Origin: Pseudonocardia oceani
GTDB lineage: Bacteria > Actinomycetota > Actinomycetes > Mycobacteriales > Pseudonocardiaceae
Reading direction: 5' to 3'
Length of the DNA stretch: 64,000 nt
Assembly: GCF_019263585.2 (NCBI RefSeq)
Contig: NZ_JADQDF010000001.1
Span: forward strand, 2,728,001 to 2,792,000
Shown: piece after piece, positions 34,461 to 43,082 of the stretch
How positions within the stretch are numbered: position 1 is the first letter of the stretch
How the letters are laid out: every line of letters begins with the position of its first letter
Position numbers and translations under genes: made by a program
The notes under the pieces: model-generated
Database searches by the model: none
Seen by the model: the letters and a program-made list of their open reading frames with translations, nothing else
What the model was told of the DNA's origin: nothing

Positions 34461-34466
34461 GATGGG

Positions 34467-35363
34467 TCAGCCCAGGTGCTCGAGGAACCAGTCGCGGGCC
34501 GGGCCGCTGGAGACGTCGAAGCCGTCGACGTAGGCGTCGAAGTGCCCGCCGGGCAGGATGCTCAGCTTCTTCGGCTCGTTGGCCTTCCCGTACGCGGCGA
34601 TGGCCAACTCGGAGGGCGTGAGGTGGTCGCCGCGCGCGGGCAGCATGAGCAGCGGGGTCGGGCTGATGTACGGGACGTAGGTGATCGGCTCGTACTCGGT
34701 GAACATCTCGACGCTGCGCAGCGTCACCTCGTTGCGCCACGACGGGGCGCGCAGCTTCGCGGTCTCGGTGAACCACGTGTAGGAGTCGGCCGTCGGCAGC
34801 GCGGAGGGCGCCGTCGGGTCTGCGTCGACGACCGGCACCATCGCGGGCGGGTCGCCCTGGTAGCGGGCGAGGCGGTCGCTGTCGAACATCCCGCGGAAGC
34901 CGGCGATGAGGTCGGCGCGGACCAGCGCGCGCAGGTTGTCGTGCCCGCTCACCAGAGGCACCTGGCTGACGACGGCCTTCACCCGGCGGTCGATCGCCGC
35001 GACGACCAGCACGTGGCCGCCGGAGTAGCTGCTGCCCCAGATGCCGATGCGCGTGGCGTCGACCTCGGCCAGCGTGCTCGCGTAGGTGATGGCGTGACGG
35101 TAGTCGCGGACCTGGGCCCACGGGTCGATCTCCTGGCGGGGCCGACCGTCGCTCGCCCCGAAGTTGCGGTTGTCGTACACCAGCGCGTTGAGCCCGGCGG
35201 CGGCGAAGACCTCGGCGAACGAGTCGAGGTACATCTCCTTGACGGCGGAGAACCCGTGCGCCATGACCACCGTCGGGGCGGCGCCCGAAGCGCCCTCGGC
35301 CGGGTAGAACCAGCCGCGCAGGGTGACGCCCTCGGCGTCGAACTCGACATCGCGACGATCCAC
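34467..35363 (-). CDS. Alpha/beta hydrolase (dienelactone/acyl-hydrolase type)
   Basis: Hydrolase of 298 residues. MAHGFSAVKEMYLDSFAEVF gives the oxyanion-side loop, YDNRNFGASDG the typical strand 4 region, and GSSYSGGHVL (about 109-118) the nucleophile elbow; PARGDHLTP and PGGHFDAY hold the acid and histidine. The family contains polyketide-thioesterase-like and YcjY-like enzymes of unknown substrate. It lies 52 bases after the divergent-looking AraC gene on the same strand, so the regulator and hydrolase may be one transcript. Confidence 0.82.
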   Translation of the reverse strand: MDRRDVEFDAEGVTLRGWFYPAEGASGAAPTVVMAHGFSAVKEMYLDSFAEVFAAAGLNALVYDNRNFGASDGRPRQEIDPWAQVRDYRHAITYASTLAEVDATRIGIWGSSYSGGHVLVVAAIDRRVKAVVSQVPLVSGHDNLRALVRADLIAGFRGMFDSDRLARYQGDPPAMVPVVDADPTAPSALPTADSYTWFTETAKLRAPSWRNEVTLRSVEMFTEYEPITYVPYISPTPLLMLPARGDHLTPSELAIAAYGKANEPKKLSILPGGHFDAYVDGFDVSSGPARDWFLEHLG

Positions 35364-35415
35364 GGTGCAACCTCCAGGGTCGGATCGGCCCGGGAGGGCC
35401 GCTGTGACCCCAGTC

Positions 35416-36423
35416 TCAGCGCTCCGGCGGCGCGGCGCGTTGAACCGGCGCGACAGGGTGTTGGATCCGCGCGCCAGCGGTGGCCCGGGACCCGCGGTAG
35501 TCGCTCGGCGAGGTGCCGTACCGCGCCTTGAACGTGCGGCTGAAGTGGCTGGTGTCGGCGTAGCCGAAGCGCCGCGCGATCGCCGAGATCGGCTGGTCGG
35601 AACGGGTCAGCTCGTCGCGGGCCCGGGCCAGGCGACGCACCCGGATCACCTCGCCGACGGTCTGCCCGGTCGCGTTGAAGACGCGGTTGACGGTCCGGAC
35701 CGACACCCCGTGCGCGGTCGCGATCGCCGCCGGCGTCACGGCGTCGTCGAGCAGGTGCTGCTCGATCCAGCGGTCCATCGCCGCCCGCAGCGCGGGCCGG
35801 GCCGTGCTCGTCGTCGGCGCCCCGCCGCCGGGGTGCAGCGCCCCGATGAACAGCTCCAGGGTGGCGTTGCGCGCCGCCGTCACCGCCGACGGGGGCAGGT
35901 CGGGCAGCGCCCGGCTCAGCGTGTCGAGGTAGGTGGTGAGCAGGCGCGTCGCCGGAGCGAGGCCGTCGAGCCGCACGCCGCCGGTGACCCGCGCCCGGCC
36001 GCCGACCTCGTCGAGCGCGGCCCGCGGGATCAGCAGGCTCCGCTTCGCGAGCGGCTCCCACACGGCGAACCGCGCCGGCCTGGTGCTGTCCCACGCCACG
36101 GCGTCGCCGGGGCGCAGGTCCGCCTCGACCCCGCCCTGGCTGACGGTCTCCCGCCCGGCCCGCGTGATCAGGACGACGACGAACTCGCCGTCCGTGTCGG
36201 CGATCTGGCGGCGCTGCCGCGTGCCCGAGCAGGGCCCGCACTCGCAGTCGACCAGAGCCAGGTCGTCGATCCACCAGCGCCGCACCCGCGCCTCGAACGC
36301 CGGCGCGTCCGACGCCTCCGGCACGGAGACCGTCCACGGGAGGTGGGTCGCGGACAGCATCGCCTGCCAGTCCGGCGCGCGGTCCCCGTCGCCGGTCTGC
36401 CAGGTCTCGCCCTCGCCGCGCAC
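35416..36423 (-). CDS. AraC-family transcriptional regulator
   Basis: Regulator of about 335 residues with an N-terminal AraC-binding-like domain (about 20-190) and a C-terminal AraC DNA-binding domain (IEQHLLDDAVTPAAIATAHGVSVRTVNRVFN, then ISAIARRFGYADTSHFSRTFKARYGTSPSDYR). GTG at 36423 is chosen because GGAGGT sits four bases upstream; earlier GTG codons lack such a site. It is directly upstream of the alpha/beta hydrolase gene, its likely target. Confidence 0.85.
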   Translation of the reverse strand: MRGEGETWQTGDGDRAPDWQAMLSATHLPWTVSVPEASDAPAFEARVRRWWIDDLALVDCECGPCSGTRQRRQIADTDGEFVVVLITRAGRETVSQGGVEADLRPGDAVAWDSTRPARFAVWEPLAKRSLLIPRAALDEVGGRARVTGGVRLDGLAPATRLLTTYLDTLSRALPDLPPSAVTAARNATLELFIGALHPGGGAPTTSTARPALRAAMDRWIEQHLLDDAVTPAAIATAHGVSVRTVNRVFNATGQTVGEVIRVRRLARARDELTRSDQPISAIARRFGYADTSHFSRTFKARYGTSPSDYRGSRATAGARIQHPVAPVQRAAPPER

Positions 36424-36538
36424 GCCCACCTCCGCCCGACACCGCCGTCGAACAGTCACGAGAACCGTAGGCGAGCCGCCCCGGCGCCACCACCGCCGGA
36501 CGGTCGGCGGTCGACCGCCCACAGGGCGGGCGGGGCGC

Positions 36539-36703
36539 TCAGTAGACGGCGCCGGCGTCCTCGGTGATCTCGGGCAGCACCACGCCGTCCGCCGCAGGGG
36601 CGCCGGTGACCTCGGCGTGCATCCGCGTCACCGCCGCGGCGACCTCGGCCTTGTGCACGAGCGTCGCGCCACCGCGGGGGAGGGTGAACTGGTCGTAGGG
36701 CAC
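36539..36703 (-). CDS. Short 4-oxalocrotonate-tautomerase-like protein, 54 aa
   Basis: A 55-codon frame from GTG 36703 with a GGAGG ribosome site about six bases upstream. It reads VPYDQFTLPRGGATLVHKAE then VAAAVTRMHAEVTGAP and ends EDAGAVY. A proline directly after the start is the catalytic base of tautomerases, and the strand-helix-strand pattern with TGAP fits the first half-unit of the superfamily. It is slightly shorter than the usual 60-70 residues, missing the C-terminal segment, so it may be a minimal or truncated member. Too short for a standard length cut-off, but the ribosome site argues for a real gene. Confidence 0.6.
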   Translation of the reverse strand: MPYDQFTLPRGGATLVHKAEVAAAVTRMHAEVTGAPAADGVVLPEITEDAGAVY

Positions 36704-36775
36704 GGGAGCCTCCGGAAGTGGTGGGGAGTTGCAGGACGTGTACTGCTCCGTCGCGCGGGTCGTGGGCGATCCCGG

Positions 36776-37002
36776 GCCCCGATCGCCACGAGTACGTCCT
36801 CACTCCGAAGGGCGCGGACCTCTACCCGATCCTGCTGTCGCTGATGGCGTGGGGCGACGAGTACGAGAACGACGTGCCCCCTGTCCGACTGGTGCACCGC
36901 GGGTGCGGGCACGCCGCGGAGCCGCGCGTGACGTGCGCGCACTGCGGCGAGCCCGTGGGCTGGCGCGACATGACCGCCGAGTTCGAGCCCGGGGCCTGGT
37001 AA
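36776..37002 (+). pseudogene. C-terminal remnant of HxlR-family regulator
   Basis: From about 36776 the frame reads DRHEYVLTPKGADLYPILLSLMAWGDEYEND then a Cys-rich tail (GCGHAAEPRVTCAHCGEPVGW). This is the C-terminal half of an HxlR-type winged-helix regulator; the N-terminal helix-turn-helix is absent from all frames upstream, where the unrelated tautomerase gene begins. It is therefore a 5'-truncated relic. The broken regulator would once have faced the tautomerase gene divergently. Confidence 0.7.
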
Positions 37003-37015
37003 CCGCCTGGCCCGG

Positions 37016-37951
37016 CTACCGCGCCATCCGGTCCGTGGCGCCGTCGACGCAGCTCAGCTGCTGGACGTCCCACCCCGCGAGTTCGGCGCCCGCGCGGTAG
37101 GCGCTCTCGTAGAAGTCGAGCACGGCCGCGCGCGGGGCGGGCTCCGCGAGCGCGGCGGCCTGGGTGAGGACCGCGAGGTGCGACCCGCGCTGCTCCACCC
37201 AGCGCGCCGCGGCCGGCGTGAGGCCCCGCTCGGCGAGCCCGGCCGGCTCGGGCGCGGTGTAGGAGTAGAAGGCGGGCTCGGGCGTGTTCTCGTCGCCGAA
37301 CCAGAACCCGAAGCTGATGACCTGCCGCGAGTAGGCCTCGCGCGTCACCGGGTCGGTGGAGGCGTCGTGGTCGACGACCCGGTCGGAGAACCGCGTGTGC
37401 GCGATGTCCATCGTGTGCCAGAAGTGGTGCACCGGGCTCGCCTTGCCGGAGAACCGCCCGGCGAACTCCTCGAGCAGCAGGTTGACCTGCCCGAGCACCC
37501 GCCAGTACGCGGTGACCGCCACCGGGTCGTAGGCGACGTGCTCGTCGTCCTCGGCGAACGGGCGGGCACTGTCGGGCAGGTCGAACGGGTACGGCGACGC
37601 GATCACCGCGTCGATCCCCAGCGCGGCCAGCCCGGCTCCGAGCCCCCGGTGGAACCCGGCCACCGACCGGCCGGGCAGGTCCATCGACCAGCGCGTGCCG
37701 TCGTCGCGGTTGAGGTCGAGGCGGTGGTCGAGCAGGTCGAGGTCGACGCTGAACGCACTCTCCCCGTCGACGGTCATCGGGCGGGTGGTGAGGCCGCGGC
37801 CGGTCAGGTGCAGCGGTACGTTCCACCAGTGGTTGCGGCGCGGGCTGGCGGCGAGGCGCAGCTTCCCGACCACCTGCAGGAAGCGGTGCAGCGTCTCCTT
37901 GGTCGGGCGCCAGGTGGCGTAGTCGGGTGCGGGGACGAGGCTCGGCGACAT
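37016..37951 (-). CDS. DUF5996-family protein
   Basis: Protein of 311 residues recognised from DUF5996 features: TLHRFLQVVGKLRLAASPRRNHWWNVPLHLTGRGLTT (about 16-52), FSVDLDLLDHRL, the VHHFWHTMDIAHTRFS segment and SFGFWFGDENTPEPAFYSYTAPEP. Its function is unknown. ATG at 37951 fits the family N-terminus; the open frame to 38080 is probably not coding. It diverges from the DUF1611 gene. Confidence 0.8.
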   Translation of the reverse strand: MSPSLVPAPDYATWRPTKETLHRFLQVVGKLRLAASPRRNHWWNVPLHLTGRGLTTRPMTVDGESAFSVDLDLLDHRLDLNRDDGTRWSMDLPGRSVAGFHRGLGAGLAALGIDAVIASPYPFDLPDSARPFAEDDEHVAYDPVAVTAYWRVLGQVNLLLEEFAGRFSGKASPVHHFWHTMDIAHTRFSDRVVDHDASTDPVTREAYSRQVISFGFWFGDENTPEPAFYSYTAPEPAGLAERGLTPAAARWVEQRGSHLAVLTQAAALAEPAPRAAVLDFYESAYRAGAELAGWDVQQLSCVDGATDRMAR

Positions 37952-38092
37952 GCCCGCCATCCTGCCCGGGCACCCGGCGGCGCCCGCCGTAGGTCCGGAC
38001 CGGCTATGGTTAACCTGCCGGTAACATCGCCGGCACTCAGGGCAGACCACTCGTTGACCGTTGGGCCTCCGCCCCGCCACGATCCCGTCGCC

Positions 38093-38114
38093 TCCTCTGA
38101 GACTTCTCAGAGGA
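38093..38114 (+). promoter_or_regulatory. 10-bp inverted repeat covering the ribosome site of the DUF1611 gene
   Basis: TCCTCTGAGA and its exact complement TCTCAGAGGA are separated by CT and end 4 bases before the ATG at 38119. The right arm contains AGAGGA, the only plausible ribosome-binding sequence. As RNA the hairpin would hide it; as DNA it could be an operator. Nearby GGTTAACC (about 38009) is a further palindrome in the same divergent region. Confidence 0.55.
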
Positions 38115-38118
38115 CCCC

Positions 38119-39291
38119 ATGCCTGCGCCCGTCAGCACCACCTCCTTCCCGACTGCGACCGAACAGGGTGAGCGGGTCGCGACAGCGCCGTTCGCTCTGC
38201 CCACCGGCTCCACCGCCGTCGTCTACTGCGAGGGCCTGTTCGGCGAGCAGGACGGCAAGACGGCCAACGGCCTCGTCCGGCACTCGGAGAGGTACGAGGT
38301 CCTCAGCGTCATCGACAGCGTCCGGTCCGGCGTCGACGCCGGGACGTTCCTCGACGGCACCGCCAACGGCATCCCGGTGCTGGCCTCGCTCGACCACGCC
38401 GTCTCGCACGCCGGCCGGGTGCCCGACTACCTGATCTGCGGCCTGGCACCCGCCGACGGCCTGCTGTCGGACGAGCAGCGGATCGTGCTGCTCGACGGCA
38501 TCGCCCGCGGGATGCACATCGTCAACGGGCTGCACGAGTTCCTCAACGACGACGCCGAGTTCGCCGCGGCCGCCGTGATCGCCGGTGTCACCATCACCGA
38601 CGTGCGCCGGCCGAAGGCCAAGCGCGACCTGCACCTGTTCTCCGGCCGGATCTTCGACGTGACGTGTCCCCGGATCGCGGTCCTGGGCACGGACGGGGCG
38701 ATCGGGAAGCGCACCACCGCCACCCTGCTGGTCCAGGCGCTGAACGCGCACGGCATCAGGGCGGTCATGGTCGGTACCGGCCAGACCACGCTCATCCAGG
38801 GCGGGAAGTACGGCGTCGCGCTGGACGCGCTCGTCCCCCAGTTCTGCTCGGGCGAGGTCGAGCACCAGGTCGTCGCCGCGTTCGAGGGCGAGGACCCCGA
38901 CGTCATCGTGGTCGAGGGGCAGGGCGCGCTCAGCCACCCCGCCTACCTGACCTCCGCCCACATCCTGCGTGGCAGCCGGCCGGCCGCGGTGATCGTGCAG
39001 CACGCACCGAAGCGGCGGGTGCTCGGCGACTTCCCGATGATGCCGATGCCCACCGCGGCCGACGAGATCGCGCTGATCGAGGCGTTCGCCGACACCCGCG
39101 TCATCGGCGTCACGATCAACCACGAGGAGATGACCGGCGACGAGCTCCGCGACGCCATTGAGGAGCACCGCACGCTGCTCGGCGTCCCCGTCACCGACCC
39201 CCTGACGCGGCCGGCGTCGGACCTGGTCGACATGGTGCTCGCGGCCTTCCCCGCGCTCGCCGTGGCGGCCGGCACGACCACCCCCGGGTGA
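38119..39291 (+). CDS. DUF1611-family protein (DgcN-like)
   Basis: Protein of 390 residues of the DUF1611 family. An N-terminal Rossmann-like domain (about 30-165) is followed by a P-loop-like domain with GTDGAIGKRTTATLLV (about 193-208) and IVVEGQGALSHPAY. Members include DgcN, reported to act with DgcA on D-glutamate; others are uncharacterised. The GTG start of the next gene overlaps its stop by four bases, so the two products probably act together on a D- or unusual amino acid. Confidence 0.8.
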   Translation: MPAPVSTTSFPTATEQGERVATAPFALPTGSTAVVYCEGLFGEQDGKTANGLVRHSERYEVLSVIDSVRSGVDAGTFLDGTANGIPVLASLDHAVSHAGRVPDYLICGLAPADGLLSDEQRIVLLDGIARGMHIVNGLHEFLNDDAEFAAAAVIAGVTITDVRRPKAKRDLHLFSGRIFDVTCPRIAVLGTDGAIGKRTTATLLVQALNAHGIRAVMVGTGQTTLIQGGKYGVALDALVPQFCSGEVEHQVVAAFEGEDPDVIVVEGQGALSHPAYLTSAHILRGSRPAAVIVQHAPKRRVLGDFPMMPMPTAADEIALIEAFADTRVIGVTINHEEMTGDELRDAIEEHRTLLGVPVTDPLTRPASDLVDMVLAAFPALAVAAGTTTPG

Positions 39292-40409
39292 CCGCGCCCC
39301 GCATCGACACCGATCTCGGCAAGATCGAGCAGAACACGCGGACCCTGGCCGACCGTCTCGGCGTCCGGGGCATCCGCGTCACCGGCATCACGAAGGCCGT
39401 GATGGGCTCGCCCGGGGTCGGAGCGGCCATGCTCCGCGGCGGCGCGCACGGCCTCGGCGATTCCCGGGTGCCCAACCTCGTCCGGCTGTCCGGCCTCGAC
39501 CGGGCGGTGTCGCGCACGCTCATCCGGTCACCGATGCTGAGCCAGGCGGCGCGGGTCGTCGACGTCGCCGACGTCAGCCTCAACACCGAGGCCGCCGTGC
39601 TCGTGGCGCTCGACCGCGCGGCGTCGCGGGCCGGGCGGACGCACGGCGTCGTGCTGATGGTCGAGCTCGGCGACCTGCGCGAGGGCATCGCGGTCGACGA
39701 CGTCCCCGAGGCCGTGCTCGCCGTCCTCCGTCACCCCGGCCTGCGGCTCCTCGGGCTGGGCGCCAACCTCGCCTGCCAGAACGGCGTCGTGCCCGACGAC
39801 CGGAACATGGGCGTTCTGACCGCGCTCGTGGAGGACGTCGAGTCCCTGCGCGGGATCACGCTCGGCACCGTCTCCGGCGGCAACTCGGCGAACCTCGGCT
39901 GGGCTATGGGCACCGACGACGTCGGCAGGATCGACGAGCTGCGGCTCGGGGAGGCCATCCTGCTCGGCGTCGACCCGCTGCACCGGACGCCGATCCCCGG
40001 CCTGCACACCGACGCGTTCACGCTCACCGCCGAGGTCATCGAGGTCGCCGTGAAGCCCGCGCAGCCCTGGGGCGACCGCGCCCAGGCCGCGTTCGGGGAG
40101 GCACCGGTGCGCACCGGCAGCGGCCGGGTGCACCAGGCGATCCTCGCCCTCGGTCGCCAGGACGTCGATCCGGAGGGGCTGCACCCACCGGCGGGCATCG
40201 CGATCCTCGGGATGAGCAGCGACCACCTCGTCGTCGACATCGGCGACCACGGCGTCGCCGTCGGCGACGAGATCGACTTCGGGGTGGCCTACGGCGCGCT
40301 CGTGCGGGCGATGACGTCGCCCTTCGTCACGAGGACCGAGCACCCCGGCGACCCGGTTCCGGAGCGTCCCGGCCCCCGCGTCAGGATCCCGTCGTCGGCC
40401 GGATGGTGA
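39288..40409 (+). CDS. Alanine/ornithine racemase-family PLP enzyme
   Basis: PLP-dependent racemase of 373 residues with the alanine-racemase-type barrel. ITKAVMGSPGVG (about 42-53) holds the PLP lysine; LMVELGDLREGI and SGGNSANLGW are the cofactor-phosphate side motifs of the YhfX/ornithine-racemase subgroup. It is coupled to the DUF1611 gene (GTGA overlap). The pair suggests racemisation followed or preceded by acyl or nucleotide-dependent modification of an amino acid. Substrate unknown. Confidence 0.82.
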   Translation: MTAPRIDTDLGKIEQNTRTLADRLGVRGIRVTGITKAVMGSPGVGAAMLRGGAHGLGDSRVPNLVRLSGLDRAVSRTLIRSPMLSQAARVVDVADVSLNTEAAVLVALDRAASRAGRTHGVVLMVELGDLREGIAVDDVPEAVLAVLRHPGLRLLGLGANLACQNGVVPDDRNMGVLTALVEDVESLRGITLGTVSGGNSANLGWAMGTDDVGRIDELRLGEAILLGVDPLHRTPIPGLHTDAFTLTAEVIEVAVKPAQPWGDRAQAAFGEAPVRTGSGRVHQAILALGRQDVDPEGLHPPAGIAILGMSSDHLVVDIGDHGVAVGDEIDFGVAYGALVRAMTSPFVTRTEHPGDPVPERPGPRVRIPSSAGW

Positions 40410-40716
40410 GGTGCGTGATCTCGTCGCCGGCGAAGCGGAAGGCGAAGGCCAGCTCGACCGGGCTGCCCGGGAAGTCGCCGCTGATCTCGGCGACCGCGCG
40501 GTGACCCGGGCCGTCGGGGACGACGTCGAGGACCCGGTACTCCACGGCCGGGACGGCGCCGCGCCAGGCGCTGATCGCGGCGGCGCCGTGGTGCGTGGCG
40601 CCCTCGTCCTCGACGACGGCGTCGTCGGCGAACTGGGCGAGGTAGGCGTCGCGTCCGCCGGTGGCGAGGGCGAAGTAGCGGTCGACGAGGGTGTCGGGGT
40701 GCGCAGCAGTAGTCAT
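40381..40716 (-). CDS. NTF2/SnoaL-like protein
   Basis: Small cone-shaped-fold protein of 111 residues: LVDRYFALATGGRDAYLAQFADDAVVEDEG is the standard opening, followed by strands EYRVLDVVPDG, HRAVAEISGDF and FAFRFAGDEITHLTIRP. Family members are isomerases, hydrolases or accessory proteins. Its 3' end overlaps the racemase gene by 29 bases on the opposite strand. It diverges from the MerR-type gene, with a long palindrome between, and is a probable target of that regulator. Confidence 0.8.
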   Translation of the reverse strand: MTTAAHPDTLVDRYFALATGGRDAYLAQFADDAVVEDEGATHHGAAAISAWRGAVPAVEYRVLDVVPDGPGHRAVAEISGDFPGSPVELAFAFRFAGDEITHLTIRPTTGS

Positions 40717-40726
40717 GGCACGACCG

Positions 40727-40753
40727 TGGACCCTCTCCCGGGGAGAGGGTCCA
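40727..40753. promoter_or_regulatory. 27-bp MerR-type operator
   Basis: TGGACCCTCTCCC and its exact complement flank a single G. The palindrome sits between the divergent SnoaL-like (40716) and MerR (40764) genes. This GACCCTC-type dyad is the usual promoter-spacer operator of MerR regulators, so it should serve autoregulation and control of the SnoaL-like gene. Confidence 0.75.
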
Positions 40754-40763
40754 GACTCCTCCC

Positions 40764-41579
40764 GTGACCACGTTGTGGAGCATCGGCGAGTTCGCCACGG
40801 TGACGCACCTGAGCATCCGGACCCTGCGCCGCTACCACGAGTCCGGCCTGCTGGAGCCCCGGCACGTCGACCCGCACTCGGGCTACCGGTACTACACGCC
40901 CGACCAGATCCCGACCGCGCAGGTGATCCGCCGCTTCCGCGACCTGGACATGCCCGTGCGGGAGGTCGCCCGCCTGCTCGCGACCGGCGACGTCGACGAG
41001 CGCTCGACGATCGTCACCGGCCACCTCGCCCGCCTCGAGGAGCAGCTGGCCACGACCGGGCGCGCGGTCGCGGCCCTGCGACGGCTCCTCGCCCCCGAGC
41101 CCCCCTCGATCGAGGTCGTGCACCGGCGCGAGCCCGCCCGCCGGGTCGTCGGCACCTCCGAGGAGGTCGACCTCGACGACGTCCTCGACTGGTACGCGCA
41201 CGCGAGCGCCGACATCGAGTCGGCCCTCACCGCCGCCGGCGCCATCACGACCGGTCCGCCCGGCGGCCTCTACGACAACGCCCTGTTCACCCACGGCCAC
41301 GGCCGGGCGACGGTCTTCTCCCCCGCCGACCGCGCCGTGGACGCCGGACGGATCAGCATGATCGAGCTGCCCGCCCGCGAGCTCGCCCTCACCGTCCACC
41401 GCGGCGAGCACGACGACATCGACCTGACCTACGGCGCGCTGGGCGCCCACCTCGCCGAGCACGCGCTCGTCGTCGACGGGCCGGTGCACGAGACCTACCT
41501 GGTCGGTCCGCGCGACACCGACGACCGGGCGGCGTGGCGCACGGAGATCGGCTGGCCGGTGTTCACGACGGCACCCTGA
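40764..41579 (+). CDS. MerR-family regulator with GyrI-like effector domain
   Basis: Regulator of 271 residues. Residues 1-75 form the MerR helix-turn-helix (SIGEFATVTHLSIRTLRRYHESGLLEP and GYRYYTPDQI), then a coiled dimerisation helix (about 85-115) and a GyrI-like ligand domain (about 125-270), as in multidrug-sensing BmrR/TipA-like proteins. GTG start at 40764. The operator at 40727-40753 covers its promoter. Confidence 0.88.
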   Translation: MTTLWSIGEFATVTHLSIRTLRRYHESGLLEPRHVDPHSGYRYYTPDQIPTAQVIRRFRDLDMPVREVARLLATGDVDERSTIVTGHLARLEEQLATTGRAVAALRRLLAPEPPSIEVVHRREPARRVVGTSEEVDLDDVLDWYAHASADIESALTAAGAITTGPPGGLYDNALFTHGHGRATVFSPADRAVDAGRISMIELPARELALTVHRGEHDDIDLTYGALGAHLAEHALVVDGPVHETYLVGPRDTDDRAAWRTEIGWPVFTTAP

Positions 41580-41758
41580 CGGAGACCGGCCGCCTCCGGT
41601 GGAGGGTCGCCCCGAGTCGTGTCGATCCGCGTGCCGCCCGTTCGCAGTGCCGTTCGAGCCGCCGGAATCGGCTGGGCGACGTGCCACGACGCGACTCCAC
41701 CGAGGGGCCGACGGCCATGGAGGGCGACGACCTGCTGCGCCCGGACCTCGCGCACGGG

Positions 41759-43003
41759 TCAGCGGGCGTCGATCTCGGCCACCGCGGCGTCCAGCCGCAC
41801 CTCGGCCGAGCCGAACCGCAGCTCGCGCTGGCGCCCCAGCCACGCGCGCTGCGCCCAGCCGTAGCGGCCCAGCACGCGAGCGCCGCGCCGGGCGACCGCG
41901 TAGCGCCAGGTCGCGGCCCGCGCGTCGCCCTGACCCCTGGCCTCCCGACGCTGGAGGAGCTGGGCGCGGCGGACCTCGGGCTCGCGCTCGGCCTGCACGG
42001 CCCGGCACGCGGCGTCGAGCGCGGGACGGTCGACCGGCCCGATGGCGAACGGGACGAGGTGGTTGGCGGCCACCACGACGTCACGCAGGGCGAGGTTGAT
42101 TCCCTGAGCCCGCACCGGCGACATGGGATGTGCCGCGTCCCCGAGCAGCAGCACGCCCGGCACGGACCACGAGGGCGCGAACCCCACCAGCACGGTGAGC
42201 CGGATGGGGCCGTCGACCTGGTCGCGGTGGGCGAGCACGTGCTCGGCGAGCCACCCCGGGGCCGATTGCACGGCGGTGTGCAGCCAGTCGCCCTGCATGA
42301 CCTCGGCCAGACCGCCCTTGGGCATGATCAGTCCGCACTGGAGCTGGTCGTCCCATGAGGTGTACGCGACGAGCGGGTGGCGCCCCCGCACCACCATGAT
42401 GTGGAAGTCGGTGCGCGCCCCGGTGGCCGGCGGCCCCGGGGACTTGAACCACAGGACGTCGTAGTCCTCGGACGAACGCTCCAGCTGCAGGCCGCAGTGC
42501 TGCCGCACCGACGACCCGCGCCCGTCGCAGCCCACGACCAGGTCCGCAGGCCACTCGGTCTCGCCGTCCGGCTGCACGGCTCGCACCCCGACGACCCGCC
42601 CGGAGGCGTCTCGGACGGGCCCGGCGAACCGCGTGCCGGGGTGATAGGAGAAGCCGGACTGTTCGCGCGCGCCGTCGATGATCCGCTCGAGCAGCGCGGC
42701 GGGCGAGGCGACGCGGAAGGCGCGCTCGCCGAGCTCGGCAACGGGCTCGGGGATCCGGAACACCTCCTCCCCATCGATGTGGATGCGCCAGTTCGACACC
42801 GCCCGCCCCGGCACCGCGGCGAGCGCGTCGCCCAGCCCCATCTCGTGCAGCGCGTCGATCCCGAGTGGCATGAGGCCCTCGCCCCGGAAGGCCGCCCCGG
42901 ACGACTCCTCGCGTTCGAGCAGCCGCACCTGCGCGCCGTGCCGGGCGAGGAGCAGAGCCAGGGCCGCGCCGGCCGGGCCGGCACCCACGATCACGATCCT
43001 CAT
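41759..43003 (-). CDS. FAD-dependent monooxygenase (aromatic hydroxylase type)
   Basis: Flavoprotein of 414 residues of the p-hydroxybenzoate-hydroxylase group. The FAD fingerprint GAGPAGAALALLLARHG (7-23), the DG motif region VVGCDGRGSSVRQ and the GDAAHPMSPVRAQGINLALRD motif are all intact. The C-terminal about 60 residues are Arg/Ala-rich. It lies divergent from a TetR gene across a region with tandem palindromic half-sites, so it is likely induced by a compound sensed by that TetR protein; a drug or aromatic substrate is plausible. Confidence 0.88.
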   Translation of the reverse strand: MRIVIVGAGPAGAALALLLARHGAQVRLLEREESSGAAFRGEGLMPLGIDALHEMGLGDALAAVPGRAVSNWRIHIDGEEVFRIPEPVAELGERAFRVASPAALLERIIDGAREQSGFSYHPGTRFAGPVRDASGRVVGVRAVQPDGETEWPADLVVGCDGRGSSVRQHCGLQLERSSEDYDVLWFKSPGPPATGARTDFHIMVVRGRHPLVAYTSWDDQLQCGLIMPKGGLAEVMQGDWLHTAVQSAPGWLAEHVLAHRDQVDGPIRLTVLVGFAPSWSVPGVLLLGDAAHPMSPVRAQGINLALRDVVVAANHLVPFAIGPVDRPALDAACRAVQAEREPEVRRAQLLQRREARGQGDARAATWRYAVARRGARVLGRYGWAQRAWLGRQRELRFGSAEVRLDAAVAEIDAR

Positions 43004-43036
43004 GTGGTCCTCTCGGGACGATGTCCTACGTTAAAA

Positions 43037-43058
43037 CAACGGAACGTTGCTTGCAACG
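43037..43058. promoter_or_regulatory. Tandem CAACG/CGTTG half-sites, TetR operator candidate
   Basis: Two overlapping palindromes share a half-site: CAACG-GAA-CGTTG (43037-43049) and CGTTGC-TT-GCAACG (43045-43058). They lie between the divergent monooxygenase (43003) and TetR (43083) genes in an AT-richer stretch, positioned to control both. Confidence 0.65.
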
Positions 43059-43082
43059 CTGGGTTGCCTTAAGGTCGCGGCC

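Noticed and set aside
41580-41758. Short frames between the MerR and monooxygenase genes
   Set aside because: 179 bases with no frame of convincing codon use, ribosome site or similarity on either strand.
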